From contig QLIY01000148.1 in the NCBI GenBank assembly GCA_003260075.1, positions 62,001 through 126,000 of the forward strand: a stretch of 64,000 nt of DNA. The letters run 5' to 3'. A model generated the notes under the pieces. The model was not told the DNA's origin. It saw only the letters and a program-made list of their open reading frames with translations, and made no database searches. A program made the position numbers and the translations under genes. Below, piece after piece: positions 1 through 40,528 of this stretch; the first letter of the stretch is position 1, and each line of letters opens with the position of its first letter. This DNA comes from Phallusia mammillata. Its lineage: Eukaryota; Chordata; Ascidiacea; Phlebobranchia; Ascidiidae.

Positions 1-1102
1 CATCCTAATATAACACACACATGCAAAGTTAGTTTATTATGCACGGGAACACAAAAATAAAATTTCTGTTGTATCCAAGGCGGTAAAAACTAGTGATGTA
101 CCGAATCGGCTAAATTTCGATTCGGCCGAAACCGAATACTCGGCGATTTTGCCAAATAAATTCGGCCGAATCAACCGAATCATTTATGACGTCACGCGAA
201 GTCGTACCCTACGCGTTTGACATGAAAACATAATTTTATCTACCAGGCAATTAGTGCAGAATGGTTGTGTTTTGTCTTCATTTTAGTTCTGTGGGGTTTA
301 ACATTGCCTCAAGCATGATTTCCAACCCGACAANACATTTAAACACAGGAATAAAACATTATTTTCTTGAAATACTTGTAAGCTAGTAAATAAAACAAAC
401 TTTTATCCTAATATAACACACACATGTAAAGTTAGTTTACTACGCAAGGAACACAAAAATAAAATTTCTGTTGTATCCAAGGTGGTAAAAACTGCTTATA
501 TTATGTTTATACATGGCATGATTCGTTTTTGGCCGGGTAAAACGGGAATAAAACATTTTATTTTCGAAATACTTTCATCCTAATATAACACACAAGCAAA
601 GTTAGTTTATTATGCAAATGACACGATAGAATTCGTTGTTGCTTTCGCTTGCAATGGAATACTTTTGCCCTTTTCAGCAAATTAAAACTTTATAATTAAT
701 TTTCTTGTTTTTTGCTTTAGTACAACATGATTCACAAACAACATACAAACACAAAAACTCACTTTAATATGTTTCTGCCACAAGGGGTCCTCAACAGAAA
801 GCGTTCAAGCGTAAAGTTATTTGTTTCAAATGAAACTGACTTACTACAAATATATTTTCGTGCGACACAAATTTTGAAATAAGTCGGGTATTTTCCAAAA
901 ATTAGGCTCTTAATAATACTAAGGTTCTTGGAATATAATGACAACATGCGAAATTAGGTCGGCCTGAGCCCAGAATCGATAACAAGTCAAAATAGTGGCT
1001 TTTTACAAATCATAAAATTTAAATCCGGGTAAAACACAGAATTAAACAATCTAATCAAGGCATAGCTAAAAAGTCCACAAACTGCCACAAACAAGCACTT
1101 AC
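1..1102. other. CASK last-intron sequence with local repeats
   Basis: No coding exon found on either strand. Three partial copies of a unit starting ATCCTAATATAACACACA begin near 3, 406 and 570; the first two extend over about 95 bp. Between them, at about 105-180, lies a short inverted repeat built from CGAATCGG and TTCGGCCGAA, followed by a TGACGTCA site. One unresolved base is at 334. Confidence 0.5.
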
Positions 1103-29945
<28,843 letters not shown>

Positions 29946-30776
29946 ATTAACAAACACACAAAAATCTTGGGATTAAATTATCATTGTGAAATTCTGCAAA
30001 CAAAATTTAACTTGGTAAGAAATAGATGTCACACAGTTAATCTTCTTGTTAGTCACAAAAGCAACAATTGTGACATCACATATAAAGTACAATCATAGTA
30101 ACATAGAACAATGGTCACAATTCCTTAAGCAAACTTTTTAAATAACTTGGTGATAAAGCTATAAGATGCTTATGAATATTGTTCTTTCACAATTTTGATG
30201 GAGTAAAAAGTTTTAGATTAATACACTTTGAGATATTACTAATAAAAAGCACAGGTTTTTACATGTGTGTTGTTATTATTACTTCATAGCAAAATACAGC
30301 GTCTTTTAGTTTCTTAAATTTAAACCGATTTTTACAGAACAACAATTGTAGACTTGACACAAGCTAACAAAGTTGTTTTACGCATTAACAAGCAAAAAAC
30401 GATTGAAAAACAACACGAAAAATTCTTTTTCATACTAAATAAACAATTGTTCGGAAATTAGAATCAAGAAAACCTTTGCAGAGAAATCGCGGCAGCAAAA
30501 CACCTTTGTTACGCATCAAAACACATTGTGACGTACAACTAGTTTACAATGCGACATTTGCTGGACAGAATAAATTTATTTCGAAAAAGGGAGCATGTAC
30601 TGAAATGCTGAAATTTGTGATCTACTGTGTCGTTTTTTATTCATCATGTGTAAAATAAATATAAATTTTGACATCGAATCCTAAAATATTTTGACAACAC
30701 GCTTTCTTCCAATAATAAAAAAACTTTGGGCCTATTGCAATATGTATTAGGTGTCCACATGAGCAAGAGATTTATC

Positions 30777-30955
30777 CAATAGTAGGATTCAGCCGGTTCG
30801 CACCGGTTCTATAGAACCGTCTCACGAAATTTTATGAGATTAGCGAACCGGTTATCATTACGGGTTACTGTCAATGGATTTTTTGTAACAGAACCGGCGG
30901 AAAATATGATTTTTGTCATAGAACCGGCTGACAAAACATTTAAATCCCACCACTG
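30777..30955. mobile_element. CAGTGGTGGGATTCA-end MITE, copy 4
   Basis: Left end degraded to CAATAGTAGGATTCAGCC; right end AAATCCCACCACTG intact. Same length and interior as copy 1. Confidence 0.8.
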
Positions 30956-31845
30956 GATTTATTTAATAACGGGTATTTGTGGCATAAAATACACACACAA
31001 TACTAAACTGAATTGTTATGAAAGATATTTCAACAGAAATACATGTGTTGTGGCTGCTCTAAATGCGAACAAGCGAACGACTTCGGAACAAGACTTATCA
31101 TTATTTCCGGTTTTATTTCCGCATTCAGCCAGCGAAAAAAAATGTTTCCTGGCAACGAGGTCAGCAGAAAAAAAGACACAAGCTATTTTTTAAATTAAAT
31201 TAAACCAGCAGCGCAGTGAAAAAATAGACGATGGTTTTTGAGTAAAGGTCGAACTGCAGGTAATAATCACTTACATTGCTTTGCAAATGAGAACTTTGGT
31301 GCGCTGTATAAATTCTTTTCTGACACAGATTTAATAGAACTATATGTTTTGCTGAAGTTTAGTTGGTTAACGTTATAGTTGCATGCACAGATAAAGCGTT
31401 TATTCGAAATTTGGTTGTTACACCGGTCAAAAAAAAAATGGGTCCGTACTTTTCTTTGCTATATAAATTATTTTCTTCGAAAGTTTTAAGCAATTATACG
31501 TTTTGTCGAAGTTTAGTTGGTTAACGTTATAGTTGTATGCACAGACAAAGCGTTTATGCGAAATTTTAAGGTTTTCAAAAGAAAACAGGTATGAGAAAGT
31601 ACAGCGCCCGTGAAAGAATGATGTATAGAGTTGGGAGTTGAGTTTGAGTTGTTTCATTAGCGGAAGAAAATATAGCGACATAATTTTACTAAAACAACCA
31701 CCAAGCTGGAAACAGCTGTTAAAACGACTAAACGCGCTGCAGCTACACCGTATTATAAAGCTTTATGTGACGGGAGCCTACAAGAAAGTGGGTGTGGCGT
31801 ATTGTGAGTAAAACACGACTGTGGGGAAACGTTGGTTGGTGGAGC

Positions 31846-31988
31846 CAGTCGATGGGATTCAATTTTTTGTCAGCAGGTTCTGCCGATTCATTGACAGTAA
31901 CCAGTAAAGCTAACCGGTTCGCTGATCTCATAAAATTTCGTGAGACGGTTCTTTAGAACCGGTGCGAACCGGCTGAATCCCACCACTG
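31846..31988. mobile_element. CAGTGGTGGGATTCA-end MITE, copy 5 (internally deleted)
   Basis: CAGTCGATGGGATTCAATTT at the left and GCTGAATCCCACCACTG at the right, 143 bp, lacking one of the internal CAGCCGGTTCTGTTAC units. Confidence 0.75.
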
Positions 31989-32161
31989 CCTAGAAGCTAT
32001 GCAACACAAACAAGTTGTAATATACATTCCAATGCTAGTTTGCCGCCTGTTCAGCTTAAACATGAAGTACACATATGGTAAAGGGCACTTCCAAATTATT
32101 AGTTCCTCTGTAACGATATAAAACACACGAGAGCAGTTGCTAAGTTCCAGGATGTAGAATA

Positions 32162-32416
32162 ATGTTTGGATGCAAATTTCCAGGATGCAGGTCCAATGTT
32201 AGGCGGCAAACGCACAAGACTAAATTACTGCATGAAAATTGGCTGTGTGTCTTTAAACTAAGCCATCGTGAGATTATAAAAGAAAGCTGTGAACTAGTGC
32301 GTGAAAATTGCCGATACAAATCTTGCGAGGAAATAGTTGAGATACAGACAGCGGTACCCAGGTCAAAGCCGGTCTTTGAGCAAACCACCGGTTTAGACAA
32401 TCACGCAGAACTGTGA
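32162..32416 (+). CDS. Small unassigned open frame (84 codons)
   Basis: ATG in AATAATGTTT context; starts MFGCKFPGCRSNVRRQTHKT with a C-x4-C then H pattern that recalls a zinc-binding motif, and continues to NHAEL and TGA. No splice context or homologue recognised. It ends about 55 bp before a MITE. It could be a chance frame or a degraded transposase piece. Confidence 0.2.
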   Translation: MFGCKFPGCRSNVRRQTHKTKLLHENWLCVFKLSHREIIKESCELVRENCRYKSCEEIVEIQTAVPRSKPVFEQTTGLDNHAEL

Positions 32417-32472
32417 GTTTGGTGTTTAGAATAATTGAGGCGGCTTTTTTATGACTTGGTGAAGGATGAACC

Positions 32473-32699
32473 CAGTGGTGGGATTCAAATTTTTTGTCAG
32501 CAGGTTCTATCACAAAAGTCATATTTTTCAGCCGGTTCTGTTACAAAAAGTCGATTGACAGTAACCAGTAATGCCAACCGGTTCGCTTAACTCATAAAAT
32601 TTCGTGAGACGGTTCTATAGAACCGGTGCGAACCGGCTGAATCCCATTTAGTGAGACGGTTCTATAGAACCGGTGCGAACCGGCTGAATCCCACCACTG
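32473..32699. mobile_element. CAGTGGTGGGATTCA-end MITE, copy 6 (right end doubled)
   Basis: CAGTGGTGGGATTCAAATTT starts it. The right part GTGAGACGGTTCTATAGAAC to GCTGAATCCCA occurs twice in tandem, the outer one ending CCACCACTG. Confidence 0.8.
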
Positions 32700-33033
32700 C
32701 ATAAACCTTATTCACTTCAGGCTGTTTTTTAATTCACGATATTTATTGACAGATTTCGTTACTAGGAAAATATTTTAAGTTTTACCAGACAAAATTAGTC
32801 CCCTTTTTTCGCGTGGTTCAAATTCCGGAAGCATGAGAGAGGAGTTTAAGCCGTTTCCTGGCTTCAGTTTGATTAAACGGTCTTGACTTCGCACTACGGA
32901 CTTTTTGTGTCGCAGTTCCACCATGTTTTAGATTCGATTCACTTAGGCTATTTTATTTCGTTATTTTTTTAATTCGGGCTAATCTCAGGCCTTTAAGTCT
33001 CAGCCAGATATTTTAGCCAATATATGGGTCAAG

Positions 33034-33207
33034 AATTCCGACGTCCCGGCGTCCCATACAGACTGCCATCAGGGTAGGTGTTGATAATTAATGATTTACC
33101 CTGATGAAGGCGACCTGTATAGGATGTCGAAACGTCGGAGAAAAATACAATTGCCAGAAGAGTTCTATAAACTTGATATTATGCCTGGCAGCAATAGCTT
33201 ATGTGTG
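33034..33207. mobile_element. Fold-back MITE family 1, copy
   Basis: Left arm AATTCCGACGTCCCGGCGTC; right arm CTGATGAAGGCGACCTGTAT, GATGTCGAAACGTCGG and GCCAGAAGAGTTCTATAAAC. About 130 bp upstream of the PEDS1-like start codon, so it may overlap its promoter. Confidence 0.55.
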
Positions 33208-33336
33208 GGTAAAGAGAATTATAGAGCTTTCGTCAGAATAATATGAAAATTTCCATGAAATTCTGATGATCAGTTTACATTTTACAAACATCTGCAGGAG
33301 TTTTAGATCTGTGTTTGACTTTCTTTAAACTCTGCA

Positions 33337-36300
33337 ATGGTTCCCGGGGTAAAGAATGAAGTCTTGGACAGCAATCCTTATGCTGAAGGAGACGACAAAG
33401 CTTTTGACGCCGGTTAGTCGTTTGATTTTTGGACAAATTGTTTTAATTTGGCGTGAATGCAATTAATTTGTCACGACAGATCCAATTACTATTTCATGTT
33501 TTGCGCGAGATCTCGTTGCAATAGATTCACGTTTTACAGGAATTTGCAAAACAACAACATAAAAAAGCAACAGGGGGAATTATTTTCCAAGTAACAGAAT
33601 CAGCCAAAGAACATAATCATTTCGCCTGACTTGCATATTCAGTAAAATGGTGGATTTAATTTGTACGCCAAAAAAACTTTTATTTACAAACATTCAACCG
33701 GCAACATTCAAACATTCTAATCTTTATATCTGTCAAACAAAACAATATACTTCTGATTCCAATTACCTATAGTCGTTAAATACCCACAGACTCACAAACA
33801 ATCTTTTTTCATTAAACGTCGCGACAAACCCTTTATGACACCATTAGCGATATAAAAGTACAAAATTAAATGTGCCTGATTTTATACACATCAGTCAAAC
33901 TATGGTCAATGGTGATTTGATAGGCAACGGGGGTGGCTTGAGGTCACACATAGCGCGTAAATTGCCTGATAGCCTGAGATAGGTTAATATTAATGTTTGT
34001 CGCTTTATACGAACTTAAAACTTTGTGTTTGATATAATCCAGGTTTCTGCGTTCGGTCCTTAATGTGTCCAAATTGAAATTATTAATTATTTGATAAAAA
34101 TACCAAATTATAAAAAGATAAAAAGTATGCATATTTGTGTTTGATAAGTCATTGTCCTGGTGAAGGCGTCTCTTATATGGGACATCGAAACGTCGGTTAT
34201 TTTCCAATAAAACCTATTAAATTATAAAAAGACCAGTGAAGTTGATAAAAATACCCAATTTTAAATGATCTATGTGTGGTTTATCATCTACTACGTGCTA
34301 TGGTGTTTTGATTGTCAATGGAGGAATGAAAAACAAAGGTTGGAAACCAATGACATAATGTGTCTGCTATTTCAAATTGAAATTATTAAATCTATTAAGT
34401 TTACTTTTATTTCAGGTTATCAGTTTTCGGGATAAGATGAACATAAATTAGTTAGAAACCGATAATTTAGGCGTGCAAGATAGCGGTATAATTGTAATGT
34501 GTTTGCTGCAGCCTTGGTATAAATTGAAATTATCAAAAATATAAGGTTTACGTTTTTTCAGGTTATCATTCCTTCTACAAGTTCACGGTGACAACTTTTC
34601 TTCTTCTGACTGTTTGGAACTTGAACTTGTTGTGGTCAAACTTCCCAGACGATCAGGCGCATCTCATTATTCCAGTGTTCGGTTCGTACAGTGCCGGATT
34701 AAGGGTCTGCTGGCCTGTAGGCACATTTTATAAGTGACCCGAAAATCAGGGTTGCCAACTAAAAAATTAGAATTATCGCTGTTGCCAAATCATTTAAAGT
34801 GGCCTGGATTGTTGACTAGTCTGTAGGCACGTGCCTACTTCGCCTAATGGTTAATCCGGCACTGGGTTCGTATAAAGTCTATGTTTTGCGTCTAAACTCG
34901 TTTGTTATTAGCGATAAACAAGGACGATTTGACAGATCTTTGACATTGTTTTAAGTTCATCAGAATGCAAAACTAAAAAATTTGAAATATGCATGAAAAG
35001 ACAAAAGTCCACAGTTTTGGTCCTGAACTCGTTATTTATGTGATGGCTTGTTGGCATGAGTTTTGACACGGCATGATTCAGTATTTTTATGTCTGTTGGA
35101 ATACACAATAGTACGCTTAATTAGTATTCTTTGAGATACACTCACAGCATTTTAAGTTTTAAAAACAAATTAACAAACACAATCATTAAAACCCATGCGT
35201 AGCACACTAACCCTTTGCTAATATGTTTTAGAACAGTGGTCGGCAACCGACGGGGTGCGGACGGTACCGGTACGCGACAAGTTCGTTGCCGGGCCGTATA
35301 ACTTTTCCGGTTAAATGCTTTAAAACAAGGGTCGGCAACCTTTTTTTCTACTTGCGGACCGTTTTTGAACCTTTTTGAAACTGAAATTTTATCGCGGACC
35401 GGCCTTCAAAAAACAACAAATATTTATCAATAAAAACGCATAAATTTGTTTATCATTCCCGGGATATTTGGGCAAAATTTTTCAAAACATTTAACCTGAA
35501 AAATTATACGGCCAGGTATAGCGAACTCGTCGCGGACCGGTACCAGGCCGCGGACCGGCGGTTGCCGACCACTGCTTTAAAACATTTTCCCCGTGCTTCC
35601 CGGGGATTATAAACTAGTCACGACCGTTCAATCAAACTGAAGCCAGGAAACGACTCAATCTATAACTCTTGTCTTATGCTTCCTGAATTTGAGCCTCGCG
35701 AAAAAAAGTCTATTTCAGTGTTTTTCAGCCGACAATATAACGTTCATTGACAAATACAACGTTCAAAAAGATACGTATCGTATTTTGTTCAGTTGCTGGA
35801 TTCCTATTCGCGGATCTTTGTTCCGGGTTGAACCACTGGTTTATGGACACGTGGCTTCCGGTTCACACGCTTGGATTCTGCCCTCTGCTGCAGCATGTGG
35901 TCAGATCGTTCCGACTCCACCACGCTGTCCCCTACAAGTTCGGATCGTCTGATTTCTATGCCACCAACGGGAAAGACGTCATCATGGTGTTTCCACCGTT
36001 AGCGGCAGTCATGCTCTACCTGAGGTTTGCTTCAAGTGGTGGGTTTAATACTTTATTTCATTGTTTCTTACAAGAAATAAAAAAGCAACACTTTTGCATA
36101 GAAAATCGGAAACATGCTAAGAATGACGCCCGCTTTTTACTTTAAAACAGCAAAAACAACTTAAGTTGTTTCGGTGTTAAACCGCTTCTTTCGGTCAGGT
36201 TAAATTCATAGAAAATAACAGCACCCGTTAAGCAACGCCCGCTCCTGTATTGAAATTAAAATCCTTGTTTGCTGGAATTTCGGTGCTTTCATCACTTCAA

Positions 36301-37454
36301 TAAATGCGTTACCTCATTATTATTAGGTTTCAGAGCTTTATAAGAGTTCATCGTCAAAAACAACAGCTCGAAAGCTAAAATTGCGTTTGAAGAAGCGAAG
36401 TTTTTGTTTTCAGCCAACAGACGCATTTTTTGCAGATTTCTGACAAAATTTTAAAGCTTAAGAATGCCAATAAAAATCGTATGTTTTTTACCGTTTAATC
36501 GGCCGTTGTTTATTATTAGATGTCAAAGGAACTTAAATGCAATTTCGCTATTGACTACAACATCTCATGAATACTTTGTTATTTGTCAATAGCTATCTAA
36601 TTTATATTTCTGTCTAAATTATATGAGACTATATCATATTTTTTATGAGACATTATCAGACCCGCCATATTTTCCCCGCAGCGTCGATCAGCGCCAACTA
36701 CTGGTGGTGTGTTTTCGCTTGCGTGACGTCATTCTTCTTCGGCTTGAATTCTCAGTTCCACAAATACGCGCATCAGAAGAAGAAGGCTCCCTGGTTCGCT
36801 CAGATGCTGCAGAGGATTCACATCTTTCTTCCTCCGTCCCACCACAACGTCCACCACACTCTTCCATATGACAGGTGACGATTGTCTATGAAATTGGGGT
36901 TTGATGTTTCATTGTATAGTTGCCCGTTTGAAATATTTTGCGTTAACAAAAACGTGATAGTTTGATGTATGAAGCATGATAGCCTTGGCGTACTAACATT
37001 CGTATATAAATGTGCCGTGATCGCTGGTCTGCATAGACGCTTCAGGGTTGATCTCAGTTATAAATTTTTGTTCATCTTAACTGATTATCTGAATCTACTA
37101 CGAAACTGACAAATGCAGCATACGAGGTAGGCAACGATGCTTGTGATTCGACTTTCGCCGGGTTCTCCACTGAGCCTGTGTAGCTCAGTTGGTAGAGCGC
37201 GACTCCCGGAAAGACTCCCATTAAGGGTTCGAATCCCACCGCAGACTAAATTTGGTGACATTAATTTCACACCTGTGATTTTCATCTAGAGACATTACTG
37301 CGTTATATCAGGTCTGATGAATTATCCGATGGACGTTCTGCGTATTTGGAGAATCATGGAATACGTCATCGGCAAAATATTCCGTTGCCAACCACGCAGT
37401 GATGACGCACACCATAGATACGGGACTCCACCGAAACAGAACAAGCTCGATTAG
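33337..37454 (+). CDS. PEDS1: PEDS1/TMEM189 (Kua)-like membrane desaturase, five exons
   Basis: Exons 33337-33412, 34562-34681, 35793-36038, 36682-36874 and 37292-37454 give 265 residues plus TAG; the human protein is about 270. The family (Kua, CarF, PEDS1, plant FAD4) comprises di-iron membrane desaturases; PEDS1 makes the vinyl-ether bond of plasmalogens in the ER. All histidine clusters are visible: SGLNHW, FRLHHAVP, QFHKYAH and HHNVHHT, plus DFYATNGKD and SGLMNYPMD, which line up with the human motifs. Four hydrophobic segments flank them (for example FLLLTVWNLNLLW and VFACVTSFFFG). The last intron ends at an unusual CTAGAG acceptor, chosen because it alone gives R-H-Y-C-V-I-S-G in frame. 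Which paralogue of the family this is was not settled. The 3' UTR is partly duplicated by an assembly join. Confidence 0.88.
34138..34220 (+). repeat. Third CTGATGA/GAAA-type repeat fragment
   Basis: CCTGGTGAAGGCGTCTCTTA then GGGACATCGAAACGTCGG and TTTTCCAATAAAACC. GTCTC and GGGAC can pair between the two boxes. In the first PEDS1-like intron. Confidence 0.4.
34688..34866. mobile_element. MITE with CAGTGCCGGATTAA ends
   Basis: CAGTGCCGGATTAAGGGTCT at the left and ATGGTTAATCCGGCACTG at the right; inner GGCCTGTAGGCAC and TCTGTAGGCACGTGCC are also related. In the second PEDS1-like intron, seven bases after the exon. Confidence 0.7.
35232..35578. mobile_element. hAT-type MITE, nested pair
   Basis: CAGTGGTCGGCAACCGACGG to GCGGTTGCCGACCACTG is the outer element; a second left end, AAGGGTCGGCAACCTTTTTT, occurs inside at about 35330. 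Confidence 0.7.
36976..37250. mobile_element. Composite SINE with tRNA-like segment
   Basis: CATGATAGCCTTGGCGTACT to CTTCAGGGTTGATCTCAGTT and TTCATCTTAACTG, then GCATACGAGGTAGGCAACG and a plus-strand tRNA-like segment at about 37175-37247 (TAGCTCAGTTGGTAGAGC, GGGTTCGAATCCCACCG). In the last PEDS1-like intron; the anticodon arm is not well formed. Confidence 0.6.
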
Positions 37455-38114
37455 ATCACGTGCTATGCTTTGTGAATTGTACAAATGTGTAAATAGTTTG
37501 AAAATGTAAAGAGTTCATTATCAAAGTTCCTTCACAAATGTTTTGGTCGTTCTTATTCAAGTTTATCTTGTGAATCTTGTACGTACGTAAGTTGGGATGT
37601 CTGACTTGTCATTAAACGGAAAAAGGCAAGTTGTGACAATTTTGTGTCTCTGAAGACCTTGCACATGAAATGAACTAGAATAGTCGCTTTATTATTATTA
37701 TTATTATTATATTTTTTGACATTTAGGCCAGGGGTCGGCAATCTGTTTTGCACTGCGGCCCGTTATGGGGGGGGGGACTCCACCGAAACAGAACAAGCTC
37801 GATTAGATCACGTGCTATGCTTTGTGAATTGTACAAATGTGTAAATAGTTTGAAAATGTAAAGAGTTCATTATCAAAGTTCCTTCACAAATGTTTTGGTC
37901 GTTCTTATTCAAGTTTATCTTGTGAATCTTGTACGTACGTAAGTTGGGATGTCTGACTTGTCATTAAACGGAAAAAGGCAAGTTGTGACAATTTTGTGTC
38001 TCTGAAGACCTTGCACATGAAATGAACTAGAATAGTCGCTTTATTATTATTATTACATTTTTTAACATTTAGGCCAGGGGTCGGCAATCTGTTTTGCACT
38101 GCGGCCCGTTATTG
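37423..38114. repeat. Direct duplication with 10-G spacer (PEDS1-like 3' end)
   Basis: 37423-37766 repeats as 37777-38114, separated by G at 37767-37776. The unit starts inside the last coding exon and ends inside a hAT terminal repeat. Copies differ in the ATT repeat number and a few bases. Confidence 0.9.
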
Positions 38115-38292
38115 AAACTGAAATTTTATCGTGGACCGGTCTTCAAAAAACTACAAACATTTAGCAATAAAACGCTTAAATTAGTTTATCATCCCCGGGA
38201 TACATGGGCAAAACGTTTTATAGCATTTAACCTGAAAAATAGTACGGCCCGGTAACAAACTTCTCACGGACCGGCGGTTGCCGACCACTGAT
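38082..38292. mobile_element. hAT-type MITE
   Basis: CAGGGGTCGGCAATCTGTTT at the left and GGCGGTTGCCGACCACTG at the right. The first 35 bp are also present at 37732-37766, where the duplicated copy is cut by the G run. Confidence 0.7.
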
Positions 38293-38439
38293 TTAGGCGA
38301 CAGTCCGAAAACTGAAAATTGTTGTTTGGTGTGTCATTATGCAACAAGACGAAACGCATTAGTGGAAAACCGGGTCATCAGTAATTAAACGAAAGTCGGT
38401 TCTTGCTAATTTTCATTGAAGCTTTCGCACCATTTGGTT

Positions 38440-38776
38440 ATTCACAAGAATACTGATGATATTTATCTGTATCTACGGACCTAAAGTTAATTATAGTCTT
38501 CATCCATCAAGCAACGAGCTGGGAGATCTAATTTCTTTAAAGTACAAGTATTTGAACCTTTGTGTTCGAGAGAGTGAAAAAATTGGATACCTTCTTATTG
38601 GAGGGGGGGGGGCATTCACAAGAATACTGATGATACTTATCTGTATCTACGGACCTAAAGTTAATTATAGTCTTCATCCACCACGCAACGATCTGGGAGA
38701 TCTAATTTCTTTAAAGTACAAGTATTTAAACCTTTGTGTTCGAGAGAGTGAAAAAATTGGATACCTTCTTATTGGA
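38440..38776. repeat. Direct duplication with 10-G spacer
   Basis: ATTCACAAGAATACTGATGA to CTTCTTATTGGA occurs at 38440-38602 and 38614-38776; G at 38603-38612. Copies differ at a handful of positions. Confidence 0.9.
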
Positions 38777-39463
38777 TGAAAACTTTAATGAACGTAATGT
38801 CTGCACTTGGACGTTTATGTGTAAAAATTCCAAACTAGACAAGATAGGCCAAATTCTCTTTGATTAAAGATATGTGTTGTTGAGAAAACTCACTGTGCTC
38901 ATTTGTTGCTGCGTAACAATCAATTTTTGCGAACCCTTACGGAAACGATTAAATTTCACAAAGCGACGTATTGTTTTCCGCATTACGAGAAACGGACAAT
39001 TCATTTTCCACCAATTTTTCCGCCTGGGATCCTGCGGAAAATCGTCATCCACAAACCATAACAATTTCGCTGTGGTAACACGAATCAGCACACCATAAGA
39101 AATACGGGAAAAAGAGGAAACATTTTCTTGGAAATGTTTGTTACGCTCTGGCAAATGGCTGTAAAGTTTCTAAATGAATATTGCGTTTGAAACAAAAGGT
39201 GTTACTTTCCAAGAAATGTGCTGTAGGCCAAGTTCGTCTACCATTTTAGTGGGGGTAAACCAGTATGCATAAAAATCCTTGGGGGTAAACCCGGCTGTGG
39301 GAAACCTGTTCCTGTCGAACCTCCACCCTCTTTCCCTAACACGGGTGGTTATTTTACAGGGCCCCTCGACTGGTTCCACCAACGTTCCCTCCCCAGTCGT
39401 GTTAACCAACAATGCGCCAACCTCACTTTCTTGTGAACCCCAGTCACTTAACGCCTTGTAATG

Positions 39464-39635
39464 ACGGTGTAGCTGCAGCGCGTTTTTGGCTCTCATCCAG
39501 CAATTGTGCCCTCCACTGTTTTGCGCTTCATAACGTCTCAACGTTGCACAACTATTTCCGGCTTGGGATTGTTTTAGTGCAATTGTGTCACTATGTCGTC
39601 TTTCACCAAGCAAAATAAACTCAACTCAACTCAAG
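39464..39635 (+). repeat. LINE/SINE 3'-tail-like repeat
   Basis: GTGTAGCTGCAGCGCGTTTT, CAATTGTGCCCTCCAC, CAACGTTGCACAACTATTTC and CACCAAGCAAAATAAACTC followed by CAACTCAACTCAA. The short-period tail suggests a non-LTR retroelement 3' end. Partial copies are at 16441 and 44621. Confidence 0.5.
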
Positions 39636-39967
39636 AGCCAATCGCAAGAGCACATGTGTACGGTTTAACGCCATTATTTGGGTATATATAAAACCGCACT
39701 GGTTCATTTCGATCTCTTCTTTTCCTTTTCCTTTTTGTGGCTTTCAGAAGTATTAAACGAACGAATCGAAGTGCAAGACACTTGTGTGGAGTTTCCAGGA
39801 CTCACTCTTGACAAGCTCAGGAGCTTAAAGTCGATGGTATACCTCTTAAATTTGTAGTGGCTCGGTTTATAGTCTAGCTTGTACCGAGATACCTAAGTTA
39901 ATCACTACAAATTCATAAACTGCTGGTCATACCGTTTTAGTGGGGTAAACCTGACACACTTTACATG

Positions 39968-40147
39968 CAGTGGTGGGATTCAAATTTTTTGTCAGCCGGT
40001 TCTATCACAAAATCCATATTTTTCAGCCGGTTCTGTTACAAAAAGTCCATTGACAGTAACCAGTAATGCTAACCGGTTCGCTGATCTCATAAAATTTCGT
40101 GAGACGGCTCTATAGAACTGGTGCGAACCGTCTGAATCCCACCACTG
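39968..40147. mobile_element. CAGTGGTGGGATTCA-end MITE, copy 7 (near consensus)
   Basis: CAGTGGTGGGATTCAAATTT to CTGAATCCCACCACTG, 180 bp, both ends intact. Confidence 0.85.
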
Positions 40148-40408
40148 CTTACATGTGTGCATAATGTTGATCTGATTTTACAAGGCGTTTTAGAAGTTAA
40201 CAACTTACTTGGATAGGACAAAATTAGCGTTGAAATTTTTGGCTGAAACAAAACATTCAATATTCCAACTTTTAGATTGTTTTATGTTGTCGTGTCTCTG
40301 CGATATTTTTTCGATCAGAATAAACCGACCAAACTATAACTTAATTAATGTTTGCGTAAATAACCGAAAATGTGTGATCTTTATGTGACATTAGCCCGCA
40401 AAAAACAA

Positions 40409-40475
40409 CAACATCCAATTGGTTGAAATTAGCAGACAACTTGACCATGTGATCTATGACGTAATAGTTGGGCGA
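40409..40475 (+). promoter_or_regulatory. Candidate promoter of the six-exon gene
   Basis: CCAATTGGTT at about 40415 and a CRE-like TGACGTAA at about 40457 lie within 120 bp upstream of the first coding exon at 40529. CCAAT and CRE-type sites are common near TATA-less animal promoters. Only the motifs are visible; transcription start is inferred. Confidence 0.3.
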
Positions 40476-40528
40476 CTTACAATCATAAACAATAACGACG
40501 ACAACTTTCCCGCAGTAACAACGAAAAT

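Larger units (their letters stand above)
29946..33336. other. Intergenic DNA between CASK and the PEDS1-like gene (divergent promoters)
   Basis: The two genes are transcribed away from each other, so both promoters should lie here. No conserved coding exon was seen. It holds MITE copies at 30777, 31846 and 32473, two related stretches at 31290-31400 and 31450-31570 (AGTTTAGTTGGTTAACGTTA TAGTTG), and a small open frame at 32162. Confidence 0.5.
37455..40528. other. Intergenic DNA between the PEDS1-like gene and the six-exon gene
   Basis: Contains the PEDS1-like 3' UTR (ATTAAA at 37611-37616), two G-spaced duplications, hAT and CAGTGGTGGGATTCA MITEs, and a LINE-tail-like repeat. 38.8-39.2 kb shows no feature I can name. 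Confidence 0.5.

Noticed and set aside
39170..39613. 147-codon minus-strand frame
   Set aside because: Half of it lies in a repeat present elsewhere (16441, 44621); no recognisable domain or splice structure.
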